A DNA stretch of 64,000 bases. Origin: Saccopteryx bilineata (lineage: Eukaryota > Chordata > Mammalia > Chiroptera > Emballonuridae). The position numbers and the translations under genes were made by a program. The notes under the pieces were generated by a model. The model saw only the letters and a list, made by a program, of their open reading frames with translations, did not search any database and had not been told where the DNA came from. Positions 33,914 to 45,320 of this stretch are shown one piece after another. The DNA is taken from NCBI RefSeq assembly GCF_036850765.1, contig NC_089490.1, forward strand, positions 242,358,442-242,422,441. Reading direction: 5' to 3'. Position 1 is the first letter of the stretch; every line of letters starts with the position of its first letter.

Positions 33914-34052
33914 GGCCCTGGCCAGTTGACTCAGTGACAGCATCGTCCTGGCGTGTGGATGTCCTGGGTTCAATTTACGGTCAGGGCACAGAGTAGAAGT
34001 GACCATTAGATTCTCTACCCCTCCCCCTTCTCTCTCTCTTCTCTCTCTCTCT

Positions 34053-34084
<32 letters not shown>

Positions 34085-34332
34085 TATCTACCTTTCTCTT
34101 CTCCCACAGCTATGGCTTGATTGGTTCAAGCACATCAGTCCCAGGTGCCGAGGATGGCTCTGTGGAGCCTCTTCCTCAGGTGCTAAAAATAGCTTGATTG
34201 CAAGCACAGTCTCAGATGGGCAGAGCATCAGCCCCAGACAGGGTTCCCAGGTGGATCCTGGTTGGGGAGCATGTGGAAGTCTGTCTCTCTAACTCCTCTC
34301 CTCTTACTTGGAAAAGAAGAAGAAGAAAAAGG
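33914..34332 (+). mobile_element. Family A SINE, older subfamily with expanded pyrimidine tract
   Basis: Target duplication AAGAGTTTCCA is at 33903-33913 and 34333-34343. The internal CT-rich region has grown into a (TCTC)/(TATC) microsatellite at 34025-34100. The body has GCTAAAAATAG and the tail is GAA-rich. Confidence 0.93.
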
Positions 34333-34343
34333 AAGAGTTTCCA

Positions 34344-35574
34344 TAGAGCCCTATGATTATATTTTTCCTGCATTAAATGAAAATTTGAAGACATATGCTT
34401 CCATTTTATTTAAACTAGATTCCCCTCCTCCAGCACAAGATGTAGAAAATTTATTGAATGTTCCTTTATTTTTCTATTGTTTTCAAAGAGCTAAGCTTTC
34501 AGAAGCATTTAAATTCACATATGGGTAGATTTGTAAATAACCAGGCTTGGAGACAAAGACATAAAACTGGAATAACTATGAAAAAATTTACTTCTGTTGG
34601 AAATTATCTATTGAAGGATAAATACTCACATTACCTTGTTGTGCCTGTCAAATGAAGAAAGAGGATACTGCTTTGAGTATTCTGATCATTGGCTTTTAAT
34701 GAGGGAGAAATTTATTCATGCAAACAGCCATGCAGTAATGTGTGCCTCATTTACTTGTGAGCACATCTGGCTTGGAAATAGAAGAATCTAGTAGTCAGAC
34801 CCCCTGCAAATTCCCCAATCTATACAAAAAAAGACAAACCACACCCATTATACCTAATAACAAATTCCTTTTGCATCTGGTTTAACTGAGCTTGAAAAAG
34901 GATGCTTATTATCATATTGTGTATTTTCATTCCAAAAATTTCCCTTTCATTCAATTCAAAGGGGATTCTGTGGGCAGAAGTTGAGAGTATAAATGTCAGA
35001 ATTTTATATTTTATAGGGAGAAAAAATGAGGTGAGAAGTCAATAAGTGTGGAATATCTGTATGTATATGAATGAAAATAAGGGGGTTTGAAAGAATATAG
35101 AACAAATGATTAATAGGTCTGGAATGCCTTAGTAAGACACACAGATGGTAGATAAATTCAGGACCTGCTACTTCATTGAAGTTTCTGGGAGTCCAGTAGA
35201 TAAAACATCTCAGAATATCTTCTCAAAAAAGTGAAATAAAAGGTGCTGGAGTGTGGACCTTTTCTTACCCAGAAATGCCCAATGGACCTCTGGGGATGTG
35301 GAGATAGCACTTTACAAAGTGATCCTCCAGGCAGCCTGCTTTGCAAGGAGCAGAAAGTGAAGCTCTTTAGCTGGTCTGTACTAAGGTGTCCCTTACAACA
35401 CTATTCTATGAGATTTGAGGCAGATATGAAAAGCTGCATTTGAAGAATCACTGCCTAGACTTCTAAGAGAGTTTCATCAGAAAATCATGCCCTTCTTAAA
35501 GATAACTATTTTCCTGCAGAGAAACAGCTTCAGCTTAGTGCTACTCTACCTAGTGGAGTCCTCACACATACCTG
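34344..35574. other. Unassigned sequence
   Basis: AT-rich, apparently single copy, no recognised exon or repeat. Confidence 0.35.
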
Positions 35575-35770
35575 TGTTAGTTGCCACTGGAACGAATGAC
35601 TACAAACTCAGTGGTTGTAGTAGGCTGAACAATGGCCAGGTACAAGATATCAAGTCCTAATTCAGGAACCCGTAAATGTTACCTTATAAAGAGAAAGGGT
35701 CTTTGCAGATGTGATTAAGTTAAAGATCTTGATTCTCCTGGGTTATGTGGAGGGCCTGAAATGCAATCAA
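35575..35770 (+). repeat. MLT1-type LTR fragments
   Basis: A short reverse MaLR end (TGTTAGTTGCCACTGGAACG, 35574-35617) is joined to a sense start (GTAGTAGGCTGAACAATGGC, then GACAAGATATCAAG-like text, then TCTTTGCAGATGTGATTAAG). Confidence 0.7.
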
Positions 35771-35975
35771 GAATTAGCTGCAAATGTGTGGACAAGTCTC
35801 TCCTGCAGATGACCATGCTTGCTCCTGATTCTCCCAACTCACCTACAAAGATCATAATTTACAAAATAAAATAAGGGCCAATCTTTAACTAATTGCCTGA
35901 CAAGCATGATACTTGTTTTTGTTTTTGTCTTCTTTTTTTTTTTTCTATACTTGTTTTGGATGGTTGAATTGATAA

Positions 35976-37978
35976 CACTGGGGAACAAAATTTTTGTTGC
36001 ATCCACAAAAACACTTGTTCTTACCTAATTCGAGTGTGCTGATCTCAAATCTGACATTAGTTTTTCTCTGTAAGCTACAGTTTCTTTATAATTCAAGATT
36101 TTAGGTTTTCATCTTATTGTAAAATTTTCAACATTTAGTTTAACATAATGAAGTAGAATGTCTTCTTGGGCATCATCTTTGTGAAAATATAATAATTTAT
36201 ATAATTCAGTAAATACACTAATACACTAAAAGATATGATTGCATCAGAATTTGTCTACAATTTCAAAATAGAACATATTAAAACACTTATTTTAGTCATA
36301 AATTTTGTGCAAAACTTACTTAAATTCTATTCAGGTAAAAATTTGTGTTTGTAGCTCTTGCATTTGTGTACTTGTTGAGGACAATCTCATTTTATGCTCC
36401 AGCAGTAGTCTGCTTATCACTAACAGCTCCAAGATTTTTGGGAAACTTATCAAGGTGACTGTTCAGGAAGTGAATCTTAATGCTCATGTTACATCCAATG
36501 TTGCGGAAAGCCAACAGGTTCCTTTGTTCATAGTTTTCTGCTTTTTTGTTGCCAAGGAAGTTCTTTGTAAATGCCACAAAAGACTGCCATGCTGCTTTCT
36601 CCTCCTTATTCATCTTCCTGGCAAATTCTTCATCATATATGAGGTGATTTGTATCAAATACACCTGCTTTTATCTTCTTGAAAGACAAGGCAGGAAAAGC
36701 AGAAATATGTTGAAAGCATTCACTTTCTCTATTCAAAGCCTGAACAAACTGCTTCATTAAGCCAAGTTTGATGTGAAGTGGGGGGAAAATGATCCTGTCT
36801 CGATTAACTACAGGTTCATTCACTATATTTTGCATCCCTACTTCCAGAGCTTCATGTTTCGGCCACTCCTTCTGTGTCCAGTGTTTCTCCTGAGCTTGGC
36901 TGTCCCACAAACACAGAAAGCAAGGATACTTCGTGAAACCTCTCTGTTGTCCTAGCAGGAAATTTACCATTTTAAGATCCACACAAATGATCCAATTATG
37001 CTCCTCATACTTCAGAAAGTCGAGGACAATTTTTATGTCATTATAATCTTCTCACAGATGAGTTGAATAACCAATTGGAACCACTGCATAAACATTACTG
37101 TTGTGTACAAGAACACATTTCAGACTTCGTTTAGAGCTGTCAAGAAATAGCTGCCATTCTGTTGGACTGTAAGTGGTAACACCTAGCTGGCTGAGAAGAC
37201 TACTGATATCATGACAGTTAACAAAGTGTTTGTCTTCAGAAAAAAAAGTCCACAAAAATTTGCTCACGTTTCCTGAAATGGGATACTTTAGCTTACTGGT
37301 GAGGTACATTCTTTTCTTGAAGCCTGGAGGATAATAACTCAGCTACTTTCTTTGATAGGCCCAAACCTCCTACTAAGTCATCCAGTTTGGGTTGGCTAAA
37401 CTGCTGAGGGGTTAATGACTGCTTGGCAACAGAAGAAGACCCTTCAGATTCTACAACCATTTCCTCATGCATCTTTATCAAAATACACTTGATCACCATG
37501 TTCACTTTCTTCATCTTTAGAAGAAATAAAACCATCGAAAACTGGAACCGGGAGTGTCTCAGAGTGTGGGATAGGTCGTATTGCTGAAGGAATATTAGGA
37601 TATGCGATCATATGCCATTTTTTCTTGCCGATGCCGTCTGTATGGATCAGACAGAAATAACAGTCACTGCTGTGGTCCTTAGGTTCATGCCAAACCATGG
37701 CAATACCAAAAGGCATTCCTTTGTGTTTTCCTTTTGTCCAGTCACAAAGCATTTCCTCACAATTGTGACACACAATATAAGGAACCCAATTCTTGTTTTG
37801 ATTGCCAAGGGGAACTTGAAAATAGGCAATATATGCACATGTCACAAATGATGAAATATTGCGCCTTTGACGTTGAAGTGTGTAACAGCCACATATATAA
37901 CAGAAGGTGGCAGGATTATTCTTACATTTACGCCTACTTGAAGAAGCCATGATTCAAAAAAAAATTTGTTCCTCAGTG
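35976..37978 (-). mobile_element. Complete-ended 2.0-kb DNA transposon, CACTG termini, TAA target duplication
   Basis: The left end reads CACTGGGGAACAAAATTTTT. The right end, reverse-complemented, reads CACTGAGGAACAAATTTTTT. TAA abuts both ends (35973-35975 and 37979-37981). CACTG/CACTA termini with a 3-bp duplication suggest the CACTA-Mirage-Chapaev group, by inference. It carries a single decayed gene on the minus strand starting 28 bp inside the right end. I see no mammalian family of this kind from memory. Confidence 0.82.
36392..37950 (-). pseudogene. Transposase-like gene of the CACTG element, decayed
   Basis: The start is the ATG at 37950 (MASSSRRKCKNNPATFCYIC). The N-terminus is Cys-rich (CYICG, CHNCEEMLCDW, SDCYFC), like a zinc-binding DNA-binding module. 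Then come LDDLVGGLGLSKKVAELLSS, WQLFLDSSKRSLKCVLVHN, VNFLLGQQRGFTKYPCFLCL and PLHIKLGLMKQFVQALN. The last conserved piece is RNIGCNMSIKIHFLNSHLDK. I know this protein type from uncharacterised, often multi-copy genes of arthropods and cnidarians, where the C-terminus continues well beyond this point. Lesions here: a frameshift near 37500, a second near 37300, an in-frame stop near 37053, and loss of the C-terminal segment after GAVSDKQ. The catalytic residues are not established to my knowledge, so I call it transposase-like from its position between terminal repeats. Confidence 0.75.
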
Positions 37979-38194
37979 TAATGTGCCCTTTGTTAGTAAT
38001 AAAAGTATCAGAATTTTTAAGTATTAGAAATATAGACATTTTAAGGAGATTTGTAAGTGATCTATATACAATATTTCATATTTTATATTATATAAAGATG
38101 CTACGATAGTTATTCATTTTATTTATTTTTTTCTACTTTTATTGGAATACTTAGCAGATACTTCCTTTTCTTTAAATTAAATGCATTCCATCAA

Positions 38195-38325
38195 TTACCA
38201 CCTACTTCCTTCATACCAAATACTGCCCTAGGCACTTTGCAAATGTCAATCCTCTTTTATCATCATAACAACTCAAATAGGTATATGTAAGTCCATTTTA
38301 TTACTAAAAAAACTGAGCCTCAGAC
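38195..38325 (-). repeat. MIR SINE fragment
   Basis: Reverse MIR: TGCCCTAGGCACTTTGCAAA, TCATCATAACAACTCAAATA, TCCATTTTATTACTAAAAAA, CTGAGCCTCAGAC. Confidence 0.75.
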
Positions 38326-39689
38326 TTCTGGGATAAGATGGGAGACTGAAACTACTTCAGAGAACTGTTTCCTACTCCACCTGACGAAATGATCAAAAAC
38401 ATTTACATACTTGCAATCACCAAACAAGAAAAGGTGTTCAAACCTCAAAAACAAGTTTCCATAGAAAGAAATAGGAGATTCTGTAGTTGAGCAAGGAAAC
38501 AACTGGCTCAGTTCCTAATACGACCTCCGCCGTCAACACCTCGTAATGATCCTGAAAGTTCTCAATAATCTCAAGCCTGGAGAAAAGCAAATGAGCAACC
38601 ACCCTTGTCTTCCTCTTCCTCCTTCTCCTCTACTGCCTTCTTCAGACTATTACATAGATAGTAATGGGGGAAGCAAAAAGCTTGGCCCTCTGCCCTATTA
38701 TCCTGATCCCAGAATGAGCCAGAGGCTGGTGAGGAGCTGGAGTACACCTACAGATTCACATAAACGATGAATTCCAGGGGCTCAGGGAACTTCCAGACCA
38801 GGCTCTGGCCCAAGTCTATATAAACCTGGGTAGTCATTTGGGTAAAATGAACTGAGAGTCCCAGTCACCTTCCACCCATGGAGGGATCTGGAAATCAGAA
38901 AGAGTGTAAATGAAGTTTGTGTTACAATTCCCCGAAAGTCTCAGAGCCAGTCCTTGGGATGGGCCCTGTGACATAAAAAGGGTGAGGAGAAGACCCATGA
39001 ACAAGAGAGGTATGCTGTGCTGATATGAACCCAGACTGTGCTGTGTGCTTCCTCGAAGAGATCTATTTGCTTCTCACGGGCAGGGAGCCTCATGCAGAAT
39101 CAAAGTATCTTCTATTTCCTCCACTCCAAGGAGCAGATACCATTGCTTCCTCTTCATAGTAAAGCCTGGGTAAGCAGAGCCACTCTCAGCATCTAGTGAA
39201 ACCTGAGACCTGAAGTTTGCACAGCCAAATAAAATGATGGCTGGCTCTGAATGGCTCCGATCTGTTGGGAGGAATAGTGAACACCAGCTCTAGGTCTTAA
39301 AAGAGAAGCTTATGAGAAGACAAAGGATTTGAGTAAGGAGACAAAATAAGAAGAACAGAGGGCTTGGCAGAGCAAGAGTATTCATGGAGTAACCAGTATG
39401 TATCACTCACCAAAGAAGTTCCCACTAAGAAAAACAACTCTGAATTCTCTAATTTCTATTCCTCACTTAGATTAGGAAGAAGTGCCCCTTCATGATCAAA
39501 AAGAAGGTCCCCACAACCCCTTTCAATAGCCATGCCCTACTGGCTGGGAGCGGTGGAATGTCATTTGTGACATCAAATGTAGAGCCCAGTTGGAATCATC
39601 CTGAATATTGGTATGGTCCTTCCCCATGGTCATTGCTCTCTCTCATCTGGTGAATCATTCAAGTTTTAGTGGACATAACTAAACATCTT
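38326..39689. other. Unassigned; possible old L1 5' sequence at start
   Basis: The first words (CTTCTGGGATAAGATGGGAG) resemble the start of some old L1 5' UTRs, but nothing further confirms it. The remainder is mixed, without recognised genes. Confidence 0.3.
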
Positions 39690-40000
39690 AAGTTTTTATT
39701 TTTTCATTTTTAAATTATTTGTAATTGTGGTAAAATACATGTAACATAAAATTTACCATCTTACTTAATTTTAAGTGTACATTTCAGTGGTATTATGTAC
39801 TTTCAGACTGTGGTATGGTCACCACCATCATCTCCAAAACTCTTTTCATTGTGCAAACCTGAAACTCTATACCCATTACACAATAATTCCCCGCCATCCC
39901 CGTCCCAAGTCCCTGTCAACCACCATTCTTCTTTCTGTCTGTACGAATTTTATTACTCTAGGTACCTTCACTAGCCATGCAATCATTCACTTAGCTCATG
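39690..40000 (-). repeat. L1M-type LINE 3' fragment
   Basis: Reverse L1M 3' UTR: TGTGGTAAAATACATGTAAC, ATAAAATTTACCATCTTACT, AGTGTACATTTCAGTGG, CAACCACCATTCTTCTTTCT. Confidence 0.88.
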
Positions 40001-40585
40001 AGCTTGTGGTTGGCTGATCTTGGCTGAGCTTATGAGAGGCAGCTCAGCTGAGGCAACTTGGCTCCACGTGTCTCTCATCCATTTCCTCAGATCAGCAAGA
40101 TTATGGAACATATTCAACTCATGGTGATGTCGGAAATGATGTCAGAAGAGTGAGTGGAACCAAAAAAAAAAAAGAAAACTTAAAAACCAGATCTTGACAA
40201 CAATGCAATGCAAAGCAATAAATGTAAATACTCAGCACCTGTTAAAGGGCCCAGCAGGACCAATTTTTAAAATATAATTTTGTTACTTTGTTTTACTTTA
40301 AAGCATTTAACTATAAGATGCATAAAATGCCTGCATTTTTAGAGAAAGATTTTCTGATCCTAATTTTACATTGTATTATGTAAGCATGTAATAGAAAACT
40401 AAATTATTAATGAATTAATTTATCAAAATCAAAATTCATAAAAGTTGTTTCTATAAATTACCTTTTTATAGAAGTATGATTCTATAAAAGAGACAAAGAA
40501 TCATGTCTAGAAATTTAGAAAGAGCCTTGTTTCTAATAATGACTGATTATTTCTGATAACAGGAAAAAAAAACATTCTATATCTT

Positions 40586-40720
40586 TTTTTTTTTTTTTTT
40601 GACAGAAACAGAGAGTCAGAGAGAGGGACAGATAGGGACAGACAGACAGGAAGGGAGAGAGATGAGAAGCATCAGTTCTTCGTTGAGGCACCTTAGTTGT
40701 TCATTGATTGCTTTCTCATA
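40586..40720 (-). mobile_element. Family C SINE, 5'-truncated
   Basis: Only the tail half is present (T run, GACAGATAGGGACAGACAGA, TTAGTTGTTCATTGATTGCT); the tRNA head is missing. A 15-bp target duplication, AACATTCTATATCTT, at 40571-40585 and 40721-40735 proves the truncation arose at insertion. Confidence 0.93.
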
Positions 40721-40735
40721 AACATTCTATATCTT

Positions 40736-41881
40736 AATTTGACTATTTGATCATTTTACAACAGCAGTAAAATATGCATAACATCTAAATGATTATTAAT
40801 ATCAAAATTTATCATCTAATGTTTGGAATAGGGAGAGACTTGTGCTTGCTCTCATGGGTGATAGGATCTCTAAGGTCAATGCCAGCTCAAATACTAGTTG
40901 AAGATATTTAAAGATACATGACTGTGACCAAAAAGTTCATCAAGATATATGTTGCCCTTTAGGAACCAATGGATCTAAGTAATCAGCTAAAACCTACAAT
41001 AGCACTCACACATATTGAGTCCAGAAAATATTCTTTTTTTGGGAAGCAACAACTTCCAGCCAAATTCCAAACATTGGTGAAGTTGACCAATAACTTTTAA
41101 AGCACTTTGCAACTGGAACTTTCCTCTGGCAGCACATTTCACATTTCCATCCAAGTCCCTTCCTGGTTAGTTATATCTCCCATTAAAATTACACATACAC
41201 TCTCTCTAGCTTGTTTCAGAATGTAGTTGATCACCATGGAAATGGCGTTTATCTCAGTAGCAAAATCGTTCTGGGCAGGGATCAAATACAAAATACCCAA
41301 CAGCAAGACCAAGCAACACACAAAAACTGTGTCATGTCTGGTAGTTAAGATCTATTAGGTGCTCTGAGTTTCAAAAATATATCTTCTGGAAATTACAAAT
41401 AGGATAGTTTTCAGAGAGAGCCCTTCATTACTGTTTACTGTAACTTCTCCCTGGCCCTATTTTACAGTAACCTGGTGGCATCATCCTCAGAGCGTGGAGG
41501 AAACATGCTGTTTAGAAATCTAGTTTTTAATATATTTTAATGTAACGATCCCTGCTGCTCTATTTTGAATGTTATAATTATGTTATTTTAAAGTAGGCTT
41601 CAGGGAACACCAACATTATTAACTAACTACATAGCGTAAAGGCTATAAAATTCCAACTGTGTTTAACTTAAAAACCAATTTTGCCCGAAACTTCAAGACA
41701 TCTTTATAAACTCTAGGGTAGTTCAAACAAGCAGAGAAGCCAATGAGGTATTCTAGACTCTCATAGGTCTCATCTGTGAACTTCTGCTCATGTTGTTCAT
41801 GCTAAACTGAATTCCATATACCTGCCTCTTTTCTCAGTCACAAGCTAAATGTTTCTAAAGGCAGTTCAAAGTCATAAGAAA
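40736..41881. other. Unassigned, holds one candidate exon
   Basis: No recognised repeat across more than 1 kb, so this is one of the cleaner single-copy parts of the window. The candidate exon at 41199-41270 is listed separately. Confidence 0.4.
41199..41270 (-). CDS. Candidate 72-nt internal exon of an unidentified gene
   Basis: On the minus strand, TTTGATCCCTGCCCAG (acceptor-like, pyrimidine-rich) precedes 24 open codons reading NDFATEINAISMVINYILKQ and four more residues, followed by a GTATGT donor. The frame stays open for about 60 codons (41321-41139). The peptide looks protein-like (amphipathic helix), but I recognise no family and no partner exon was found. Such chance acceptor-ORF-donor combinations are common, so confidence is low. 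Confidence 0.2.
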
Positions 41882-41932
41882 TGTGTGTGTGTGTGTGTAT
41901 GTGTGTGTGTGTGTGTACGCGCGCGCGCGTGC
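41882..41932 (+). repeat. (TG)n(CG)n alternating purine-pyrimidine tract
   Basis: About 16 GT units with one TATG interruption pass into CGCGCGCGCGTG (41917-41930). Alternating TG/CG is the sequence class that most readily forms Z-DNA. Confidence 0.95.
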
Positions 41933-41980
41933 TACATCCTATACCTGCCTTTGGCCTGGCTCTCCTGACATGGGAACCTA

Positions 41981-42320
41981 GTGTCTTAGCTCACGCTGTT
42001 ATAACCAAATACCATAGATTTGGTGGCTTAAACAAAAGAAATTTATTTCTCACTCCTAGACTCTTCTGGTGCCAGCATGGTATGTTTCTGGTTCGGATTC
42101 TCCTCCTGGCTTGTAGAAGGCTGCTTTCTTGCTGTGTCCTTACATGGGGAAAGAGGGAAAGATTGCCCTCTCTTCTCCTCTTATAAGGTCACAGTTCTAT
42201 TGAATTAGGGCCCCACCCTTATGAGCCTATTTAATCTTAATTACATCCAGATACAGTCTTCTTGGGAGTTGAGGAGCTGCAATATATGACTTTGGCAGGA
42301 CACAATTCAGCCCATAGCCC
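41981..42320 (-). repeat. MST-type LTR (ERVL-MaLR), reverse
   Basis: GTGTCTTAGCTCACGCTGTT, ATAACCAAATACCATAGATT, GAAATTTATTTCTCACTCCT, TTGAATTAGGGCCCCACCCT in reverse MaLR order. Confidence 0.9.
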
Positions 42321-42424
42321 CGGGGAAATGCAGCGGCTGGCTGCACCCCCTTCCTACCCCATCTAGCTGTGAAACAGAAAGAGCAAGAAATAGATCTGAA
42401 GGTGACAGAACAAGACAGGTGCAT

Positions 42425-42560
42425 TCTTCACAATACCACAAGGTAGGTATTATCATTCGCACTTTACAAAGTAAAAAGCAGAGGCCAGTTAAATAAACTT
42501 GTTCAAGGTCAAGTCATACTAACCCAGGTCTTCTCATTTCAAATTCAGCTGACAATAATT
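42425..42560 (-). repeat. MIR SINE fragment
   Basis: Reverse MIR: CACAAGGTAGGTATTATCAT, CACTTTACAAAGTAAAAAGC, ACTTGTTCAAGGTCAAGTCA, CCCAGGTCTTCT. Confidence 0.8.
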
Positions 42561-43461
42561 TCCATTGATCCTTCACCATATTCAACCACCCTGGCTCACC
42601 TTTCTCTGAATTTCTGTATCACTTTTATGCTTTACCTTGCAATTCATCAATGATTACTATCTTGTTTTAATCCCATCGTCCTTTTAAAAACTATCCCATT
42701 ATTCCACGTTTCTAATTAAACCAAAATTACCATAAGACCAGGAATTCTGTAACTCTTCAAACAGCACACATTCCATTGCCTAGGTATACAGTAGGTGCTG
42801 AATAACTGTTGATTGATTACTTTTCTCCCATAACATTTCCCACAGTATTAGAAGAAGGCTTTATTCTTTTTTGTTAATAACACCCTTCACCAGTTTTCCA
42901 AAATGCCATAGTTCTCTAGTCACCAAGAAAAACGGTCTGTAATTCAAGGAAATCCTCTATATAAATACTTTATTATTTTAGATGTAATCTCATAGAATGG
43001 CCTATTGGTATGAATCAGGACCTTTAAATACTTTCCAATTTCCCTCTTAACTGGGTTATCTGTCAAGGTTATCTTTTATCTTCACCATGATTCATCCTTA
43101 TTGTGAAACTGCCATCATCTTTTGTCATAACTGTCCTACAAATATCCGGCTTGGTCACTGTTGATCAGCAAGATGTCATAGCATTTTTTGCAGATAAAAT
43201 TTATTTTAAAAAATCCAAAATTCCTTTGCAAAAGCTCCTGAGGGAAAATGAGAAAGATTTCTTTCATCGTCGCCATCTATGTTATGAAATATGCCATGTA
43301 TTTCAAAATCAGTGAGAATATTATAAGCATAATGAGACATAAAATAAGACCAAATCTTATAGTACTCGAATTAAAATTTCAAAATCATGCTACCTTTTAC
43401 TTGACCCTACCTCGGCTGCCAGTTCCTGGACCTGGTCATAACTAATAAATCCTTTCTTCAA
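42561..43461. other. Unassigned sequence
   Basis: AT-rich, apparently single copy. A 70-codon frame at 43103-43315 (plus) is uninterrupted but has no recognisable motif or splice context. Confidence 0.35.
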
Positions 43462-43475
43462 GAATCTGACTCCCT

Positions 43476-43681
43476 CCTTGGCAGGATAGCTCAGTCGGTT
43501 AAGTCTTCCTGATTGATATGCCAAGGTTATGGGTTCTATTCCCAATCAGGGCACATACAAGATTCAACCAATTAATGCATAAATAATTGCAATAACAAAT
43601 TGACCTCTCTCTCTCTCTCTCTCTCTCTGTCTCTTCTCTCCTTCTCTCTCTACATAAAAATCAATCGATTTTTTAAAAAAG
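43476..43681 (+). mobile_element. VES-like bat SINE (family D)
   Basis: The tRNA-like head is GGCAGGATAGCTCAGTCGGT, with a B-box-like GGGTTCTATTCCC. Then come CAATCAGGGCACATACAAG, a (TC)n stretch and a tail TAAAAATCAATCG. A target duplication with one mismatch (GAATCTGACTCCCT / GAATCTAACTCCCT) lies at 43462-43475 and 43682-43695. Confidence 0.9.
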
Positions 43682-43695
43682 GAATCTAACTCCCT

Positions 43696-44050
43696 GATAA
43701 CTAGCAATTATCCTTCCACATTCCTTCCTCTGGCCCTGCTGCATAAACTCTTCACCACTCCCAGCCCTCCAGCTCATTCCCTCACCACTTTCTCTCCATC
43801 CACGACCACATACCCCACTCCCTTTGCTGCCCTCCTTGCCCCAAAGGTTCTTTTTCTGCGTCTTTATTCAAGCTGCTGAACCTTCTTGGAGAAAATAACA
43901 TAATCAGGCTATGTGATGTCTGTGCTTTTGTCTTTTTCCAGGGGCAGGAAATAGCTTTGGCTTTAGTTTTATTTTTATTTTGAGGGGTGTGAAGGCTGCA
44001 GCTTCTCCTAAGTTTTAAGTAAAAATTAATGGTTCCTATTAGACCCAAAG
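43696..44050. other. Unassigned sequence
   Basis: No recognised element; composition balanced. Confidence 0.35.
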
Positions 44051-44065
44051 TATACTTAATTTTTT

Positions 44066-44240
44066 AAAGTTTTTTTATTGATTTGAGAGAAAGAGAGGCA
44101 TCAAGTCGTAGTTCCACTAGTAGTTCCATTTAGTTGTGCACTCATTGGTTACTTCTCATTCATGCCCTGACTGGGGATCCAACCTGTAACCTCGGCATGC
44201 TGGACAACACTCTATCCACTGAACCTCCCAGCCAGGACCC
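44066..44240 (-). mobile_element. VES-like bat SINE (family D), reverse
   Basis: TTTTTTATTGATTTGAGAGA at the tail side and CCATGCCCTGACTGGGGATC-type B-box text, ending at the head CAGCCAGGAC. Target duplication ATACTTAATTTTTT is at 44052-44065 and 44241-44254. Confidence 0.9.
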
Positions 44241-44491
44241 ATACTTAATTTTTTTAAAAATTTATGCACCCATAGTTTAAAAATTCAAGCAATATGAAAG
44301 GTATAGAAGGCCAAATATGTTTCCTCCCACTCCTGACCCTCGGTCCCCTGGTTGCCTCTGCAGCAGCAACCAGCTTTTTCGTGGGGGGCGTTGTCTCCTT
44401 TGCAGAATTATAATAGGCGAGGCTGGGCGATGCTGAGCTAGTAGAGGGAACTCAACATCTAAGTAATAAACACATCAAAGATTTTGTTCCT

Positions 44492-44881
44492 GGCCCTGAC
44501 CGGTTGGCTCAGCGGTAGAGCGTCGGCCTGGCGTGCGGGGAACCCGGGTTCGATTCCTGGCCAGGGCACATAGGAGAAGCGCCCATTTGCTTCTCCACCC
44601 CCCCCCCCTTCCTCTCTGTCTCTCTCTTCCCCTCCCGCAGCCAAGGCTCCATTGGAGCAAAGATGGCCCGGGCGCTGGGGATGGCTCCTTGGCCTCTGCC
44701 CCAGGCGCTAGAGTGGCTCTGGTCGAGGCAGAGCGACACCCCGGAAGCGCAGAGCATCGCCCCCTGGTGGGCAGAGCATCGCCCCTGGTGGGCGTGCCAG
44801 GTGGATCCTGGTCGGGCGCATGCGGGAGTCTGTCTGACTGTCTCTCCCCGTTTCCAGCTTCAGAAAAAAAAAAAAAAAAAA
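44492..44881 (+). mobile_element. Family A bat SINE, young copy
   Basis: A near-consensus copy. The 15-bp target duplication AAAGATTTTGTTCCT is at 44477-44491 and 44882-44896. It has an uninterrupted A tail of about 20, a clear B box GGGTTCGATTCC, and a C run in the pyrimidine tract. Confidence 0.96.
44757..44770 (-). promoter_or_regulatory. SINE-borne CTCF-like core motif
   Basis: The minus strand reads CCACCAGGGGGCGA. A second copy 21 bp on has one G fewer. Confidence 0.5.
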
Positions 44882-45320
44882 AAAGATTTTGTTCCTTTCC
44901 TGTATCAGGGTACGTGTTGAAGCAGCATCACCCTGTGAAGTACCCCCTCAGCACGTGGCTTCCAGGGAAGGGGGAGCAGGAAGGCTGCGCAGGTGCTTTC
45001 TCTTCTACGGGGTCCCACACTGCCCAGGGCTAATCACACTGCTCCCTCGCAAAGGGAAATCTGCGTGTGCCCAGGAGGCAGAGGGGGACCAGCTACTGGT
45101 AAACACTAATCATCTCAATGACCTCCGTACTTACCCGTGCATTTTACACAAATGGGAGCATACTAAACGCACTTTATTTGGCTTTGCTTTTTCCACTTTA
45201 CAATATATGTTGCATATGATAGAGTATGATGGCCATACTCTAATTTCTTTATATAGCGTTTAATTAATGGATATTTAGGTTGTGTCTCGTCTTTTGTCAC
45301 TGCAAACAGTAGCTTTATAT

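Larger units (their letters stand above)
44250..45320 (-). repeat. Old L1M 3' UTR, split by a young SINE
   Basis: Fragments at 44250-44430 (AATTCAAGCAATATGAAAGG, GGTTGCCTCTGCAGCAGCAA) and 45125-45315 (CATTTTACACAAATGGGAGC, TTTTTCCACTTTACAATATA, GGATATTTAGGTTGTGTCTC) follow reverse L1M order. The 44492-44881 SINE lies between them. The part 44900-45120 is less certain. Confidence 0.65.

Noticed and set aside
43103..43315. 70-codon plus frame
   Set aside because: No motif, no splice context, ordinary length for AT-rich DNA by chance.
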